Positions 7,963-16,369 of a DNA stretch of 38,599 bases are shown here, piece after piece (position 1 is the first letter of the stretch; each line of letters begins with the position of its first letter). The notes under the pieces were generated by a model. The model was not told the DNA's origin. It searched no databases and worked only from the letters and a program-made list of their open reading frames with translations. A program made the position numbers and the translations under genes. Location: the NCBI GenBank assembly GCA_013824085.1, contig PNNF01000021.1, positions 1-38,599 of the forward strand. Direction: 5' to 3'. The DNA is from Chlorobiaceae bacterium. Its GTDB lineage: Bacteria; Bacteroidota; Ignavibacteria; Ignavibacteriales; Ignavibacteriaceae.

Positions 7963-7993
7963 AAAAAAAGGTAACCGATATACGATTACCTTT
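7963..7993 (-). terminator. Intrinsic terminator after rplQ
   Basis: Minus strand: stem AAAGGTAA / TTACCTTT (7986-7993 with 7967-7974), extended inward by a U-G pair and CG/CG around loop TATAT, followed at once by a run of T interrupted once by A. It starts 18 bases after the rplQ stop and marks the end of the ribosomal superoperon. Its U-tract runs almost into the engB ATG. Confidence 0.85.
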
Positions 7994-8011
7994 AGAGGAA
8001 AAAATTAATAA

Positions 8012-8494
8012 TTACTTATTTTTGGTTTCTTCAACCACTTTTGCGTCTTCTACTTTTTCAGCTTTCTTTTCAGCTTTTTCTTTTTTCTTTTCAACTTTGT
8101 TATCTTTCTTTTCAACAGCTTTTTGATTAGAAATTTCGTTGTAGTCAACTAATTCGATCATCGCCATTTCAGCCGAATCGCCCAATCTTCTTCCAAGTTT
8201 TACAACTCGTGTGTATCCACCTTTTCGTTCCCCAATTGTAGTAACAATATCAGAGAAGAGTTCTTTAACAACTTCTTTATCTTTCAATTGTTCCATTACC
8301 AATTTTTTATTGTGAAGATCACTCCTACGAGCCTTTGTTATCAACGGTTCTACGAATGTTCTTAATTCCTTAGCTTTAGCTAAAGTGGTACGAATTCTTT
8401 TATGTTTTAATAGAGAAGTTGATAAATTTCTCATCAAGGCTAACTTATGAGCCGATGTTCTACTTAGTTTTCTTCCTTTTACATTATGTCTCAT
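8012..8494 (-). CDS. rplQ: 50S ribosomal protein L17 with charged C-terminal tail
   Basis: 160 residues. Residues 1-120 are the standard L17 core: MRHNVKGRKLSRTSAHKLAL at the start, then LRNLSTSLL-like and TLAKAKELR motifs, and the AEMAMIELVDYNE end. L17 binds 23S rRNA near the exit tunnel. Residues 121-160 form a lysine/glutamate-rich, alanine-containing tail that is absent from the roughly 120-residue enterobacterial form and probably disordered or helical. It lies 16 bases after rpoA, the conserved alpha-operon order, and is the last gene before a strong terminator. Confidence 0.97.
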   Translation of the reverse strand: MRHNVKGRKLSRTSAHKLALMRNLSTSLLKHKRIRTTLAKAKELRTFVEPLITKARRSDLHNKKLVMEQLKDKEVVKELFSDIVTTIGERKGGYTRVVKLGRRLGDSAEMAMIELVDYNEISNQKAVEKKDNKVEKKKEKAEKKAEKVEDAKVVEETKNK

Positions 8495-8510
8495 TTATAA
8501 CCCGCTACTA

Positions 8511-9500
8511 TTAGTTGTTTTCGTTTTCTTCTTTTAAGTATTTTTCAACATCCATTCCGAATTCCAAGCCAAGGTTTTCAACAATATATGTTAACTCCGA
8601 TAAAGATTTTCTACCAAAGTTTCTAAATTTTAGCATTTCTGCTTCATCTTTTCTTACTAAATCACCAATTACTTTAATGTTAGCTGCTTTTAAGCAATTG
8701 TGAGCACGAACACTCAACTCAAGATCATCAACGTTGGTGAGCAATATTTTTCTTAATCTCTCTTTTTCAGTATCTTTCTGAACTTCTTGTTGCTTTTCTT
8801 CTGGTTCCATATCTAAATTGATAAACAATTGAATATGATCTCTGAATAATTTAGCTGATTGAGTAAGCGCATCATCAGGAGTAATTGAACCATCAGTAAA
8901 AATTTCTAAAGTCAATTTTTCATAATCATTCTTATCGCCAATACGGACGTTTTCAATACTGTAAATAACATTTTTAATTGGGGTAAAAATTGAATCAACT
9001 GCAATCATTCCAATTGGATATTCAGGTGATTTATTTTCATAGCTTGGGACGTAACCTTTGCCACGAGCAACTCTTAACTCAACTTCGAACTTTGCATTTT
9101 TATTTAAAGTTGCAATATGTAATTCTGGATTTAATATCTCAATTTCAGAACTAAATTTTTGAATATCTCCAGCGGTCCAAGTTCCTTCACCATTAAAAGT
9201 GAGGTCAATTTTGCCGGGTTTTTTGGTAAGTAATTTCATTCTAACTTGCTTCAAGTTAAGAATAATTTCAACTACATCCTCAATCACGCCAGGGATGGTG
9301 CTAAATTCATGAACAACAGTGTTAAATTTAACAGCAACAATAGCTGCGCCTGGCAGAGAAGAGAGTAATACTCTTCTGATCGAATTACCGATAGTAACGC
9401 CGTAGCCTCTTTCAAGTGGTTGAAGAACAAATTTTCCGTAATTATTTGTAAATGTTGATTCGTCTAAAACAACGAGATCTGGCATTTTTATAAAACTCAT
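8511..9500 (-). CDS. rpoA: DNA-directed RNA polymerase alpha subunit
   Basis: 329 residues. The N-terminal domain (about 1-230) holds the dimerisation and beta/beta' binding elements: LQPLERGYGVTIGNSIRRVLLSSLPGAAI and the later GKGYVPSYEN region. After an acidic linker (about 232-250, EPEEKQQEVQKD), the C-terminal domain (about 255-318) carries the helix-hairpin-helix motifs used to bind promoter UP elements and activators (LELSVRAHNCLKAANI and FRNFGRKSLSEL). The alpha dimer nucleates RNA polymerase assembly. It lies between rpsD (26 bases upstream) and rplQ, the classical alpha-operon order, with ATG start. Confidence 0.98.
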   Translation of the reverse strand: MSFIKMPDLVVLDESTFTNNYGKFVLQPLERGYGVTIGNSIRRVLLSSLPGAAIVAVKFNTVVHEFSTIPGVIEDVVEIILNLKQVRMKLLTKKPGKIDLTFNGEGTWTAGDIQKFSSEIEILNPELHIATLNKNAKFEVELRVARGKGYVPSYENKSPEYPIGMIAVDSIFTPIKNVIYSIENVRIGDKNDYEKLTLEIFTDGSITPDDALTQSAKLFRDHIQLFINLDMEPEEKQQEVQKDTEKERLRKILLTNVDDLELSVRAHNCLKAANIKVIGDLVRKDEAEMLKFRNFGRKSLSELTYIVENLGLEFGMDVEKYLKEENENN

Positions 9501-9526
9501 TTTAATCCTTTAAGATTTTACTAAAA

Positions 9527-10153
9527 TTATTTTGAATAAAGTTCAACAACTAACTGTTCGTTCGCATTTAGAGGAACATCTGCTCTCTCTGGCACTTGAA
9601 GGAATTTTCCAGTAAGTGTAGCTTTATCTACTTCGAGCCAAGGGAAGACATTGTCTTTAACTCTTTTAAGAGAATTATGAATAAGATCAAGTTTCTTGCT
9701 TTTATCTTTAATTTTAACTACATCGCCAGCTTTTAGTAAATAAGAAGGAATATCAACTGGGGAGTCATTAACGAGAATATGTCTATGACTAACAATTTGT
9801 CTTGCAGATTTTCGTGAAGGAGCAAAGCCTAATCGATAAACAACATTATCAAGTCTGCTTTCGAGGAGCAGGATTAAGTTAGTTCCAGTAATTCCTTTTT
9901 TTCTGTCGGCTGTTTCAAACAAATTTTTGAACTGAGTTTCCAACAAACCATATTGTCTTTTGATTTTTTGTTTTTCTCGAAGTTGAACGCCGTATTCAGA
10001 AATTTTTGATCTTCTGGAGGCACCATGTTGTCCAGGAGGATAATTTCTACCTTCAACAGGACATTTTTCAGTAAAACACTTTTGTCCTTTAAGAAATAAT
10101 TTTTGTCTTTCTCGTCTACACAATTTACATACTGATTCAGTATATCTTGCCAT
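9527..10153 (-). CDS. rpsD: 30S ribosomal protein S4 (zinc-binding form)
   Basis: 208 residues. The N-terminus carries four cysteines, C9, C12, C26 and C31, in the arrangement of the zinc-containing S4 variant that many bacteria keep and E. coli has lost. An S4 RNA-binding domain follows in the middle ([20 protein letters not shown] and the [14 protein letters not shown] strand). S4 starts 30S assembly by binding 16S rRNA and contributes to decoding fidelity. In E. coli it also represses its own operon; no equivalent site could be recognised here. Gene order rpsM-rpsK-rpsD-rpoA is conserved. Confidence 0.98.
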   Translation of the reverse strand: MARYTESVCKLCRRERQKLFLKGQKCFTEKCPVEGRNYPPGQHGASRRSKISEYGVQLREKQKIKRQYGLLETQFKNLFETADRKKGITGTNLILLLESRLDNVVYRLGFAPSRKSARQIVSHRHILVNDSPVDIPSYLLKAGDVVKIKDKSKKLDLIHNSLKRVKDNVFPWLEVDKATLTGKFLQVPERADVPLNANEQLVVELYSK

Positions 10154-10173
10154 TTAATAATTCTCCAATAAAA

Positions 10174-10560
10174 TTAAACTCTTCTTCTCTTAGGTGGTCT
10201 GCATCCATTGTGTGGAATAGGCGTAATATCTTTGATAGAAGATATTTCCAGACCTGCTGTATTTAATGCTCTAATTGCTGATTCTCTACCTGCCCCTGGT
10301 CCTTTGATTCTAACTTCAACTTTTCTGAGTCCAGAATCATAAGCTTCTTTAGCTGCAGCTTCAGCGGTAACTTGAGCAGCGTAAGGAGTATTTTTCTTAG
10401 AACCTTTAAATCCGTTTTTACCAGCAGAAGACCAAGCGATAGTATTTCCATAAATATCAGTCAATGTAACAATCACGTTATTGAAAGTCGCTTGAACACT
10501 TGCGAGTCCAACCGAATCAACAACTGCTTTTTTCTTTGTCTTTTTTACACTTTTAGCCAA
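10174..10560 (-). CDS. rpsK: 30S ribosomal protein S11 (TTG start)
   Basis: 128 residues. S11 signatures are clear: [20 protein letters not shown], the [19 protein letters not shown] loop and the C-terminal [18 protein letters not shown]. It forms the 30S platform next to S7 and the mRNA path. A lysine-rich N-terminus ([10 protein letters not shown]) is typical of the family in this group. The start is TTG at 10560, with GGAGG eight bases upstream and no nearer ATG in frame. It lies 22 bases after rpsM. Confidence 0.97.
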   Translation of the reverse strand: MAKSVKKTKKKAVVDSVGLASVQATFNNVIVTLTDIYGNTIAWSSAGKNGFKGSKKNTPYAAQVTAEAAAKEAYDSGLRKVEVRIKGPGAGRESAIRALNTAGLEISSIKDITPIPHNGCRPPKRRRV

Positions 10561-10582
10561 TTCAATTTCCTCCGATTTTCAC

Positions 10583-10966
10583 TTATTTCTTAGTTGGTGT
10601 TTTCTTTTTGCCAGCAACAGTTTTTCTCTTACCTTTTCTGGTTCTGGAGTTAGTTCTTGTTCTTTGTCCTCTAACAGGGAGACCTCTTCTGTGTCTTAAA
10701 CCTCTATAAGATCCGATATCCATCAATCTTTTTATATTTTGCTGAACTTCCGACCTAAGAGCTCCTTCAACTTTGTAATCACCTTGTATCACAGAACGAA
10801 TCTCAGCTACTTCAGCTTCAGATAAAGAAGATACTTTTTTATTAGGATCAACTTTAGCTTTTTCTAAGATTTCTTTTGCTATTTGCGGACCAATTCCATA
10901 AATGTATTGGATTCCAAAATATACTTTTTTACTCTTTGGTAAATCTACACCAGATATACGAGCCAA
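10583..10966 (-). CDS. rpsM: 30S ribosomal protein S13 (TTG start)
   Basis: 127 residues. The family pattern is complete: [33 protein letters not shown] at the start (helix-hairpin-helix), [28 protein letters not shown] near the end, and a basic lysine-rich tail that reaches toward the P-site tRNA. S13 forms bridges to the large subunit in the 30S head. The start is TTG at 10966 with GGAG eight bases upstream. It follows the very short rpmJ gene by 18 bases. Confidence 0.97.
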   Translation of the reverse strand: MARISGVDLPKSKKVYFGIQYIYGIGPQIAKEILEKAKVDPNKKVSSLSEAEVAEIRSVIQGDYKVEGALRSEVQQNIKRLMDIGSYRGLRHRRGLPVRGQRTRTNSRTRKGKRKTVAGKKKTPTKK

Positions 10967-10984
10967 ATTTCTATCTCCTTTTTT

Positions 10985-11098
10985 TTAACCTTGACGTTGC
11001 TTATGTTTAGGGTTTTTACAAATAACTCGAACTACCCCTTTTCGCTTTATTATTTTACAACTCTCACATATTTTTTTTACAGAGGACCTGACTTTCAT
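10985..11098 (-). CDS. rpmJ: 50S ribosomal protein L36
   Basis: 37 residues, the usual length for L36, translated directly from the sequence: [20 protein letters not shown] then [17 protein letters not shown]. The zinc ribbon is intact: C11, C14, C27 and H32. L36 is the smallest large-subunit protein and stabilises rRNA near helices 89-97. It lies between infA (11 bases upstream) and rpsM, the conserved place in bacteria. It is short enough to be missed by length filters. Confidence 0.97.
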   Translation of the reverse strand: MKVRSSVKKICESCKIIKRKGVVRVICKNPKHKQRQG

Positions 11099-11109
11099 TT
11101 TAACTCCAA

Positions 11110-11328
11110 TTATTTGTATCGGTAGGTTATCCTACCTTTTGTCAAATCATACGGTGACAATTCAATTGAAACTTTATCACCAACCAAAATTTTAATAAAA
11201 TGCATTCTCATTTTTCCTGAAATATGCGCCAAGATCTCGTGACCGTTATCCAACTTAACCCTAAAATGTGCATTGGGCAAAGTTTCAGTGATTATACCAT
11301 CTACTTTAATAGGTCCTTGTTTAGCCAT
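11110..11328 (-). CDS. infA: Translation initiation factor IF-1
   Basis: 72 residues, full length. It is a single S1-like OB fold: [39 protein letters not shown] then [23 protein letters not shown], which are the canonical IF-1 blocks. IF-1 occupies the ribosomal A site during initiation and aids IF-2 and IF-3. Its ATG shares one base with the TAA of map (TAATG), so translation is probably coupled. Confidence 0.98.
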   Translation of the reverse strand: MAKQGPIKVDGIITETLPNAHFRVKLDNGHEILAHISGKMRMHFIKILVGDKVSIELSPYDLTKGRITYRYK

Positions 11329-12089
11329 TATTTACTTGTCAATATTTCCGGTTTATCATCGTTTATTAAAATCGTATGCTCAAAATGAGCAGATGGTTTA
11401 CCATCTTTTGCTACCACACTCCAACCATCGAATGCAGTAAAAACTTCTTTTTTACCCAGATTCACCATAGGTTCAATTGCTATGGTCATTCCATTTTTTA
11501 ATTTAGCACCAGTTCCTTTTGTTCCAAAATTTGGGACTGCAGGATCTTCGTGCAATTTTTTTCCAACTCCGTGTCCGTGTAATTCTCTTACGATTGAATA
11601 TCCATTCGACTCAATAAAAGTTTGAATCGCATAAGAGATATCGTGAATTTTGTTTCCAGCAATTGCTTGACTAATTCCAACATATAAAGATCTTTCTGTC
11701 ATTTCCAAGAGTCTTGCGTTTTCTTCCGAAATTTTTCCTACCGGAAAAGTCCACGCACCGTCACCAAAATATCCATCTTTCTTCACACCAACATCAATCG
11801 ATACAATATCACCTTCTACTAACTCTCTTTTGCTGGGAATTCCGTGCACTACTTCATCATTAACTGAAACACAAAGTGTTGCAGGATAAGCAGGCGAATT
11901 TCCTTGTTTATATCCTCTAAAAGCGGGCTTCCCGTTTCTTGAGAGAATATACTCTTCAGCAATAAAATCTAACTCTTTTGTCGTAATTCCTGATTTAATA
12001 AAACTTTTCAAGAGGTTTAGAGTTTCTGCAACAATTTTGCAACTCTCTCTGATATAATCAATCTCTTTTTTTGTCTTAATTAATATCAC
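11328..12089 (-). CDS. map: Methionine aminopeptidase, type I (GTG start)
   Basis: 253 residues. The five metal ligands of the pita-bread fold are visible: D99 (IVSIDVG), D110 (YFGDGAWTF), H173 ([14 protein letters not shown]), E206 (TIAIEPMV) and E237 (AHFEHTILI), each two residues beyond the E. coli positions. It removes the initiator methionine from nascent proteins in the cytoplasm. The N-terminus [18 protein letters not shown] fits the family. The start is GTG at 12089, four bases after the secY stop, with no strong ribosome binding site, which suggests coupling to secY. There is no adk gene between secY and map, unlike many Firmicutes and Proteobacteria. Confidence 0.97.
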   Translation of the reverse strand: MILIKTKKEIDYIRESCKIVAETLNLLKSFIKSGITTKELDFIAEEYILSRNGKPAFRGYKQGNSPAYPATLCVSVNDEVVHGIPSKRELVEGDIVSIDVGVKKDGYFGDGAWTFPVGKISEENARLLEMTERSLYVGISQAIAGNKIHDISYAIQTFIESNGYSIVRELHGHGVGKKLHEDPAVPNFGTKGTGAKLKNGMTIAIEPMVNLGKKEVFTAFDGWSVVAKDGKPSAHFEHTILINDDKPEILTSK

Positions 12090-12093
12090 GAAA

Positions 12094-13431
12094 TTATTGT
12101 CTTCTACCTTTTATCTTACCTGACTTCATAAACCCATCATAATGACGCATCAAAAGATGAGATTCAACTTGTTGAAGTGTATCCAAAGAAACACCAACCA
12201 TAATTAAAAGACTTGTACCACCAAAGAACTGCGAAAACTGACCAGTTACTCCCATTCCTTGAACAAAAGCAGGCAAAACAGCAACAATAGCTAAGAATAC
12301 AGAACCGGGCAGAGTAATCTTAGTTAGAATATTGTCAATAAACTCTGCAGTATGCTTTCCGGGTCTAATACCAGGTATAAATCCACCTTGCTTCTTCATA
12401 TTGTCAGCAACTTCTTTAGGATTGAAAGCAATTGCCGTATAGAAGTAAGTAAAAAAGATAATTAACATAGCTTCAAAAAACGAGTAGATAAACGTTCCGT
12501 AGCTAATTTTTGTAGCAAGTGAAACAATAAAATCATTGTTTGGGAAAAACCCTAATACTGTATTTGGTATAAACATAATCGCTTGAGCGAAAATAATTGG
12601 CATTACACCAGCTGTATTAACTCTAAGCGGAATGTACTGAGTTACACCACCATAAACTTTTCTGCCTACAACTCTTTTTGCATACTGAACAGGAATCCTA
12701 CGAGTACCTTGCGTCACCAAAACGACGGCTGCAATTATAAGCACCATAAAGGCGATTATTACAATTTCGATTACGATTTGTCTTTGACCCGCAGCAATTA
12801 ATCTATATTCATCGATTAACGCAAATGGAAGTCGGTTTACAATTCCGATAAAAATAATTAAAGAGATTCCATTACCGATACCTTTTTCAGTAATTTGTTC
12901 TCCAAGCCACATAATGAAAACTGTTCCAGCAGTAAGAATAATTATTGTTGGGATAATCCATCCGAGTCCTTGAACTGCGAGAGGAATAATTGGATTACCT
13001 TGAACATCCATATTATTAAGTCGAATAGTAACGCCCCAAGCTTGCATAGTTGCAATAAGGACAGTACCATAACGAGTTAATTGAGTAATTTTCTTTCTTC
13101 CTTCTTCACCTTCTTGTTGAAGTTTTTGGAAGTAAGGAACAACAGCACCCATTAGTTGGATGATAATCGACGCACTAATATAAGGCATAATTCCAAGCGC
13201 AAAAATTGCAGCGTTAGAGAATGCTCCACCTACAAACAGATCGTAAAGACCAAAAAGATCGCCGCCTTGTTGATTTTGCATTGCTTGTGATAGTAAAGCG
13301 GAATCAACACCTGGTAGAGTAATGTGCGAACCGATTCTAACAATAGCCAAGAGCATCAGAGTATAAAGAATTCTCTGACGAAGCTCGTGGATTTTGAATA
13401 TATTTCTAAATGTATCAGTTAATCGTGACAT
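12094..13431 (-). CDS. secY: Protein translocase subunit SecY
   Basis: 445 residues with about ten membrane segments. Visible family signatures include the plug region after TM1 (ITLPGVDSALL), GIMPYISASIIIQLM in TM2, WLGEQITEKGIGNGISLIIFIGI around TM4-5, RIPVQYAKRVVGRK in the C4 ribosome-binding loop, NTAGVMPIIFAQAI in TM7, and the C5/TM9 area with GGFIPGIRPGKHTAEFI. SecY forms the inner-membrane channel with SecE (encoded at 38029-38211) for secretion and membrane insertion. It follows rplO by 11 bases, the conserved spc-operon position. Confidence 0.98.
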   Translation of the reverse strand: MSRLTDTFRNIFKIHELRQRILYTLMLLAIVRIGSHITLPGVDSALLSQAMQNQQGGDLFGLYDLFVGGAFSNAAIFALGIMPYISASIIIQLMGAVVPYFQKLQQEGEEGRKKITQLTRYGTVLIATMQAWGVTIRLNNMDVQGNPIIPLAVQGLGWIIPTIIILTAGTVFIMWLGEQITEKGIGNGISLIIFIGIVNRLPFALIDEYRLIAAGQRQIVIEIVIIAFMVLIIAAVVLVTQGTRRIPVQYAKRVVGRKVYGGVTQYIPLRVNTAGVMPIIFAQAIMFIPNTVLGFFPNNDFIVSLATKISYGTFIYSFFEAMLIIFFTYFYTAIAFNPKEVADNMKKQGGFIPGIRPGKHTAEFIDNILTKITLPGSVFLAIVAVLPAFVQGMGVTGQFSQFFGGTSLLIMVGVSLDTLQQVESHLLMRHYDGFMKSGKIKGRRQ

Positions 13432-13442
13432 CTAATTCCGTA

Positions 13443-13901
13443 TTATACAATTTTTAGAGTACCACCAGCAGCTTCAATTTTCTGTTTAGCATTTTCGCTG
13501 CATGCATTGGCTTCAATATTTAATTTACTTTTTAATTCACCTTCGCCTAAAACTTTGAAGGGTTTTTTTAATGTCTTAATAAGACCGTATTGTTTCAATA
13601 CTAAATTTGTAATAGTAATTTTACTTAAATCAACTTTTTCTGAAAGCAATTGAAGTTTAGCAACATTAACGAGTTCAAATTCTGTTTTGAATGGACTCGT
13701 AAAACCAAACTTAGGAATCCTTCTTTGTAAAGGCATTTGTCCACCTTCGAACCATGCTTTATAGTTAGCACCAGATCTTGACATTTGGCCGTTCATACCT
13801 TTTGTTGAAGTTCCGCCATGTCCAGAGCCTTCTCCTCTACCAATTCTTTTAGTCTTTTTTCTTGAGCCTTCGGCGTATTTAAGATTGCCTAAATAATTCA
13901 T
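13443..13901 (-). CDS. rplO: 50S ribosomal protein L15
   Basis: 152 residues. The N-terminal glycine/arginine-rich tail that threads into 23S rRNA is typical (RGEGSGHGGTSTKGMNGQMSRSG), followed by PLQRRIPKFGFTSPF and a globular C-terminal domain ending AAGGTLKIV. L15 is a late assembly protein of the large subunit. It lies nine bases after rpmD and 11 before secY, the conserved order. Confidence 0.97.
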   Translation of the reverse strand: MNYLGNLKYAEGSRKKTKRIGRGEGSGHGGTSTKGMNGQMSRSGANYKAWFEGGQMPLQRRIPKFGFTSPFKTEFELVNVAKLQLLSEKVDLSKITITNLVLKQYGLIKTLKKPFKVLGEGELKSKLNIEANACSENAKQKIEAAGGTLKIV

Positions 13902-13910
13902 TTCAAACCT

Positions 13911-14096
13911 TTAATTAATTTCTTCTACTTTTACCAAGTGAGCAACTTTGTTGAGCATTCCTCTAATCTGCGGAGTATCATTATGTTCAACTTTATGATT
14001 CGGTCTTGCGAGCCCAAGCGCTTCGATAGTTCTTTTCTGATCAAAGGGTCTATCAATTACGCTTCTAATCTGAGTTACTTTTAATTTCTTTGCCAT
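13911..14096 (-). CDS. rpmD: 50S ribosomal protein L30
   Basis: 61 residues from the ATG at 14096. A second ATG directly upstream (14099) would add one methionine, but GAGG then lies only two bases away, against five for the inner ATG, so I prefer 14096. The sequence [15 protein letters not shown] then [37 protein letters not shown] is the complete L30 ferredoxin-like fold. L30 binds 5S/23S rRNA contacts on the large subunit. It follows rpsE by about ten bases. Confidence 0.96.
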   Translation of the reverse strand: MAKKLKVTQIRSVIDRPFDQKRTIEALGLARPNHKVEHNDTPQIRGMLNKVAHLVKVEEIN

Positions 14097-14107
14097 CATA
14101 ACCTCAA

Positions 14108-14617
14108 TTATAAACTGAATAATTCTTTAGTTGATTCAATTCCTCTTTTGCTGCACATTTTGTGAGCATCAATCAAGTTTTCTAATGCACTTAATGTAGC
14201 TTTAACTTGATTATGAGGATTACTTGAACCTAAAGATTTCGTTAAAATATCTTGAACACCAGCAGCTTCAAGAACGGCTCTAACTCCACCACCTGCAATT
14301 AATCCTGTACCAGGAGTAGCAGGTTTTAGTAAAACTTTCCCAGCACCAAATTTTCCGATAATGGTGTGAGGAATAGTTCCTTTATGAATTTTAACAGTAA
14401 CGAGATTTTTCTTAGCGTCATCAACGCCTTTAGAAATCGCGTCAGTTACTTCATTAGCTTTGCCCAAACCAATACCTACGGTTCCAGCGCCGTTGCCAAC
14501 TACAACAATAGCATTAAAACCAAACCGTCGCCCGCCTTTTACAACTTTGGCAACTCTATTGATATGGACAACTTTTTCTTTTAAGCCGTCGGATTCTGTT
14601 GTTTTACTTGTTTTCAA
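14108..14617 (-). CDS. rpsE: 30S ribosomal protein S5 (TTG start)
   Basis: 169 residues. The double-stranded-RNA-binding-like N-terminal domain is seen in [35 protein letters not shown], and the C-terminal domain in [42 protein letters not shown]5 shapes the mRNA entry channel and decoding accuracy. The start is TTG at 14617 with GGAG five bases upstream; an ATG slightly upstream is followed at once by a stop. It is separated from rplR by an intact tRNA-Gln gene, whose 3' end is 41 bases upstream of this start, so the rpsE message may begin at a tRNA-processing cut. Confidence 0.97.
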   Translation of the reverse strand: MKTSKTTESDGLKEKVVHINRVAKVVKGGRRFGFNAIVVVGNGAGTVGIGLGKANEVTDAISKGVDDAKKNLVTVKIHKGTIPHTIIGKFGAGKVLLKPATPGTGLIAGGGVRAVLEAAGVQDILTKSLGSSNPHNQVKATLSALENLIDAHKMCSKRGIESTKELFSL

Positions 14618-14658
14618 TTTTACTCCATTAAATCGAATCTATTTCAAAAAAATTTTTG

Positions 14659-14729
14659 CTGCCGAGGGAGGATTTGAACCTCCACGTACGGCTCCAAAGG
14701 CCGCTGTCCTACCATTAGACGACCCGGCA
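14659..14729 (-). tRNA. tRNA-Gln (anticodon TTG) inside the ribosomal protein operon
   Basis: 71 bases forming a full cloverleaf. The acceptor stem is TGCCGGG / CTCGGCA (one G-T pair) with discriminator G. The D arm is GTCT-AATGGTA-GGAC. The anticodon arm is GCGGC-CTTTGGA-GCCGT, giving anticodon TTG. The variable loop is ACGT and the T arm GGAGG-TTCAAAT-CCTCC. The U1-A72 first pair and G discriminator are glutamine identity features. CCA is not encoded. It sits nine bases after the rplR stop and 41 bases before the rpsE start on the same strand, so it must be cut out of the operon transcript unless it has its own promoter, which I do not see. Confidence 0.95.
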
Positions 14730-14738
14730 AAATTCCAA

Positions 14739-15104
14739 CTAAAATTTGAGTCCACCTTCACGAGCACCTTCAGCCACTGCTTGAATTCTGCCGTGATATC
14801 TAAAACCATTTCTATCAAAAACTATTGTTGTGATATTATTCTCTAAAGCTTTTTTAGCGATCAAAGTTCCGACCAATTTACTTTTCGAAACCTTACCTTT
14901 AATACCAACTAAATCAGATTTTAATTCTTCAGATTTTGTTGATGCTGAAACTAAAGTTTTTCCTGTCGAGTCATCAATTAGTTGAGCGTAAATATGATTT
15001 AAGCTTCTGAAAACTGACATTCTTGGTCTTAAAGTAGAACCTTCAATTTTCTTTCTAATTTTTATCTTAGCTCTTTGTCTTGTAACTTGTTTTGTATTAT
15101 ACAT
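14739..15104 (-). CDS. rplR: 50S ribosomal protein L18
   Basis: 121 residues. The family pattern is complete: RQRAKIKIRKKIEGSTLRPRMSVFRSLNHIYAQLIDDSTGKTLVSAST, and the C-terminal FDRNGFRYHGRIQAVAEGAREGGLKF that contacts 5S rRNA. L18 delivers 5S rRNA to the large subunit together with L5. It lies 16 bases after rplF. Its TAG stop is only nine bases before the 5' end of the tRNA-Gln, so a ribosome terminating here would cover the tRNA's first bases. Confidence 0.97.
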   Translation of the reverse strand: MYNTKQVTRQRAKIKIRKKIEGSTLRPRMSVFRSLNHIYAQLIDDSTGKTLVSASTKSEELKSDLVGIKGKVSKSKLVGTLIAKKALENNITTIVFDRNGFRYHGRIQAVAEGAREGGLKF

Positions 15105-15120
15105 CTTTCAATCTCCGTAA

Positions 15121-15660
15121 TTACTTACCGGCAGTCTTTCCTGCTTTTCGTCTGATAGTTTCAGTTGAGTATTTAATTCCTTTACCTTTGTAAGGTTCAG
15201 GTTTTCTAATTGATCTAATCTTTGCAGCAATTGCACCAACTAATTGCTTATCAATGCCAGAGATGCTGATTTGAGTTGGTGTATTAACAACAAGTGTAAT
15301 ATCATCAGGTGGCAAAAAATAGATCGGGTGCGAATACCCAATTGTGATTAATAAATTTTTTCCTTTTAACTCTGCTTTGTAACCAACTCCAACAATATCG
15401 AGTATTTTAGAGTATCCAGCAGAGACACCAATTATCATATTTTGAATTAAAGCTCGGGTTAAGCCGTGAAGAGCTTTATTTCCTTTTTGATCATCGCTTC
15501 GAGTTACAATAATTTCATCTGCTTCATGCTTAATTGTAATGTTAGGATGAAAATTTTCAATTAATTTTCCTTTAGGTCCTGTAACAACTAAGTTATGACC
15601 AGTAAGAGAAACCTTTACATCTGAAGGAATTGTTATCGGTTTTTTACCTATTCGTGACAC
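15121..15660 (-). CDS. rplF: 50S ribosomal protein L6 (GTG start)
   Basis: 179 residues with the two repeated L6 domains: SRIGKKPITIPSDVKVSLTG and LVVTGPKGKL in the first, and the C-terminal rRNA-binding signature RKPEPYKGKGIKYSTETIRRKAGKTAGK in the second. L6 sits near the sarcin-ricin loop, where elongation factors bind. The start is GTG at 15660 with GGAG upstream. Conserved spc-operon order: rpsH-rplF-rplR. Confidence 0.97.
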   Translation of the reverse strand: MSRIGKKPITIPSDVKVSLTGHNLVVTGPKGKLIENFHPNITIKHEADEIIVTRSDDQKGNKALHGLTRALIQNMIIGVSAGYSKILDIVGVGYKAELKGKNLLITIGYSHPIYFLPPDDITLVVNTPTQISISGIDKQLVGAIAAKIRSIRKPEPYKGKGIKYSTETIRRKAGKTAGK

Positions 15661-15681
15661 TAAAAATCTCCATATTCAATT

Positions 15682-16077
15682 TTACCAAATTGTACAAAGC
15701 ACTTCGCCACCAGTTGATTGTAGGCGAGCTTGTTTATCAGTCATTAATCCTTTTGAAGTAGAAATGATCGCTATTCCTAAGCCATTTAAGACTCTTGGGA
15801 GTTTGTCTTTATTGGAATAAAGTCTTAAACCCGGCGAACTTTCTCTTCTTAAACCTGAAATAGCAGAAACTCCTTTATTATATCGTAATATAATTTTTAA
15901 CGTATTTTGTTTGTCATCTTCAATAACTTGAAAATCGTTTATGAATTTTTGCTCTTTCAAGATTTGAGCCAGACTTACTTTCATTTTAGATGAAGGTATT
16001 TCCACTCTTTTTTTGTTTGCTTTAACAGCATTTCTAATTCTTGTTAATAAATCTGCAATCGGATCAGTAATTGTCAT
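15682..16077 (-). CDS. rpsH: 30S ribosomal protein S8
   Basis: 131 residues. It begins [31 protein letters not shown] and ends with [33 protein letters not shown], the standard S8 blocks. S8 binds the central domain of 16S rRNA; in E. coli it also represses the spc operon by binding near the rplE start. I did not find a convincing mimic of that site here. It lies 11 bases after rpsN with an ATG and GGAG upstream. Confidence 0.97.
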   Translation of the reverse strand: MTITDPIADLLTRIRNAVKANKKRVEIPSSKMKVSLAQILKEQKFINDFQVIEDDKQNTLKIILRYNKGVSAISGLRRESSPGLRLYSNKDKLPRVLNGLGIAIISTSKGLMTDKQARLQSTGGEVLCTIW

Positions 16078-16088
16078 ATAATCTCCTT

Positions 16089-16358
16089 CTACCAGCTTGA
16101 CTTTTTAACTCCGGGTATTTCACCACGAAGTGCTTTTTCTCTAAATACTAATCTAGAAATTCCAAATTTTCTGTAATATGCTCTTGCTCTACCAGTTACC
16201 ATACATCTATTGTGCATTCTGGTAGGCGAGGAATTTCTTGGAAGTTTTTGTAATTCTTCCCACTCACCTTTAGCTTTTAATTCTTCTCTAAGTTTTTTGT
16301 ACTTATTAAAGAGTCTTAATCTTTTTGCTTCTCTAGCGAATAAACTTCTTCTTGCCAT
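16089..16358 (-). CDS. rpsN: 30S ribosomal protein S14 (long, zinc-free form)
   Basis: 89 residues. It has the longer form without the CxxC zinc pairs of the 61-residue version: [30 protein letters not shown] at the start and the conserved C-terminal [40 protein letters not shown]14 sits in the 30S head near S3 and S10. It lies between rplE and rpsH, 11 bases from each. Confidence 0.97.
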   Translation of the reverse strand: MARRSLFAREAKRLRLFNKYKKLREELKAKGEWEELQKLPRNSSPTRMHNRCMVTGRARAYYRKFGISRLVFREKALRGEIPGVKKSSW

Positions 16359-16369
16359 TAAATTTCCTC

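Noticed and set aside
14643-14658. A-run and T-run just after the tRNA-Gln as a terminator
   Set aside because: There is no GC stem other than the tRNA itself, and rpsE and the genes after it show no separate promoter, so termination here seems unlikely.
14460-14846. Plus-strand open frame of about 128 codons across the rplR-rpsE junction
   Set aside because: It is antisense to rpsE, rplR and the tRNA-Gln; its GGFEPPRTAP-like stretch is the typical false translation of an antisense tRNA.
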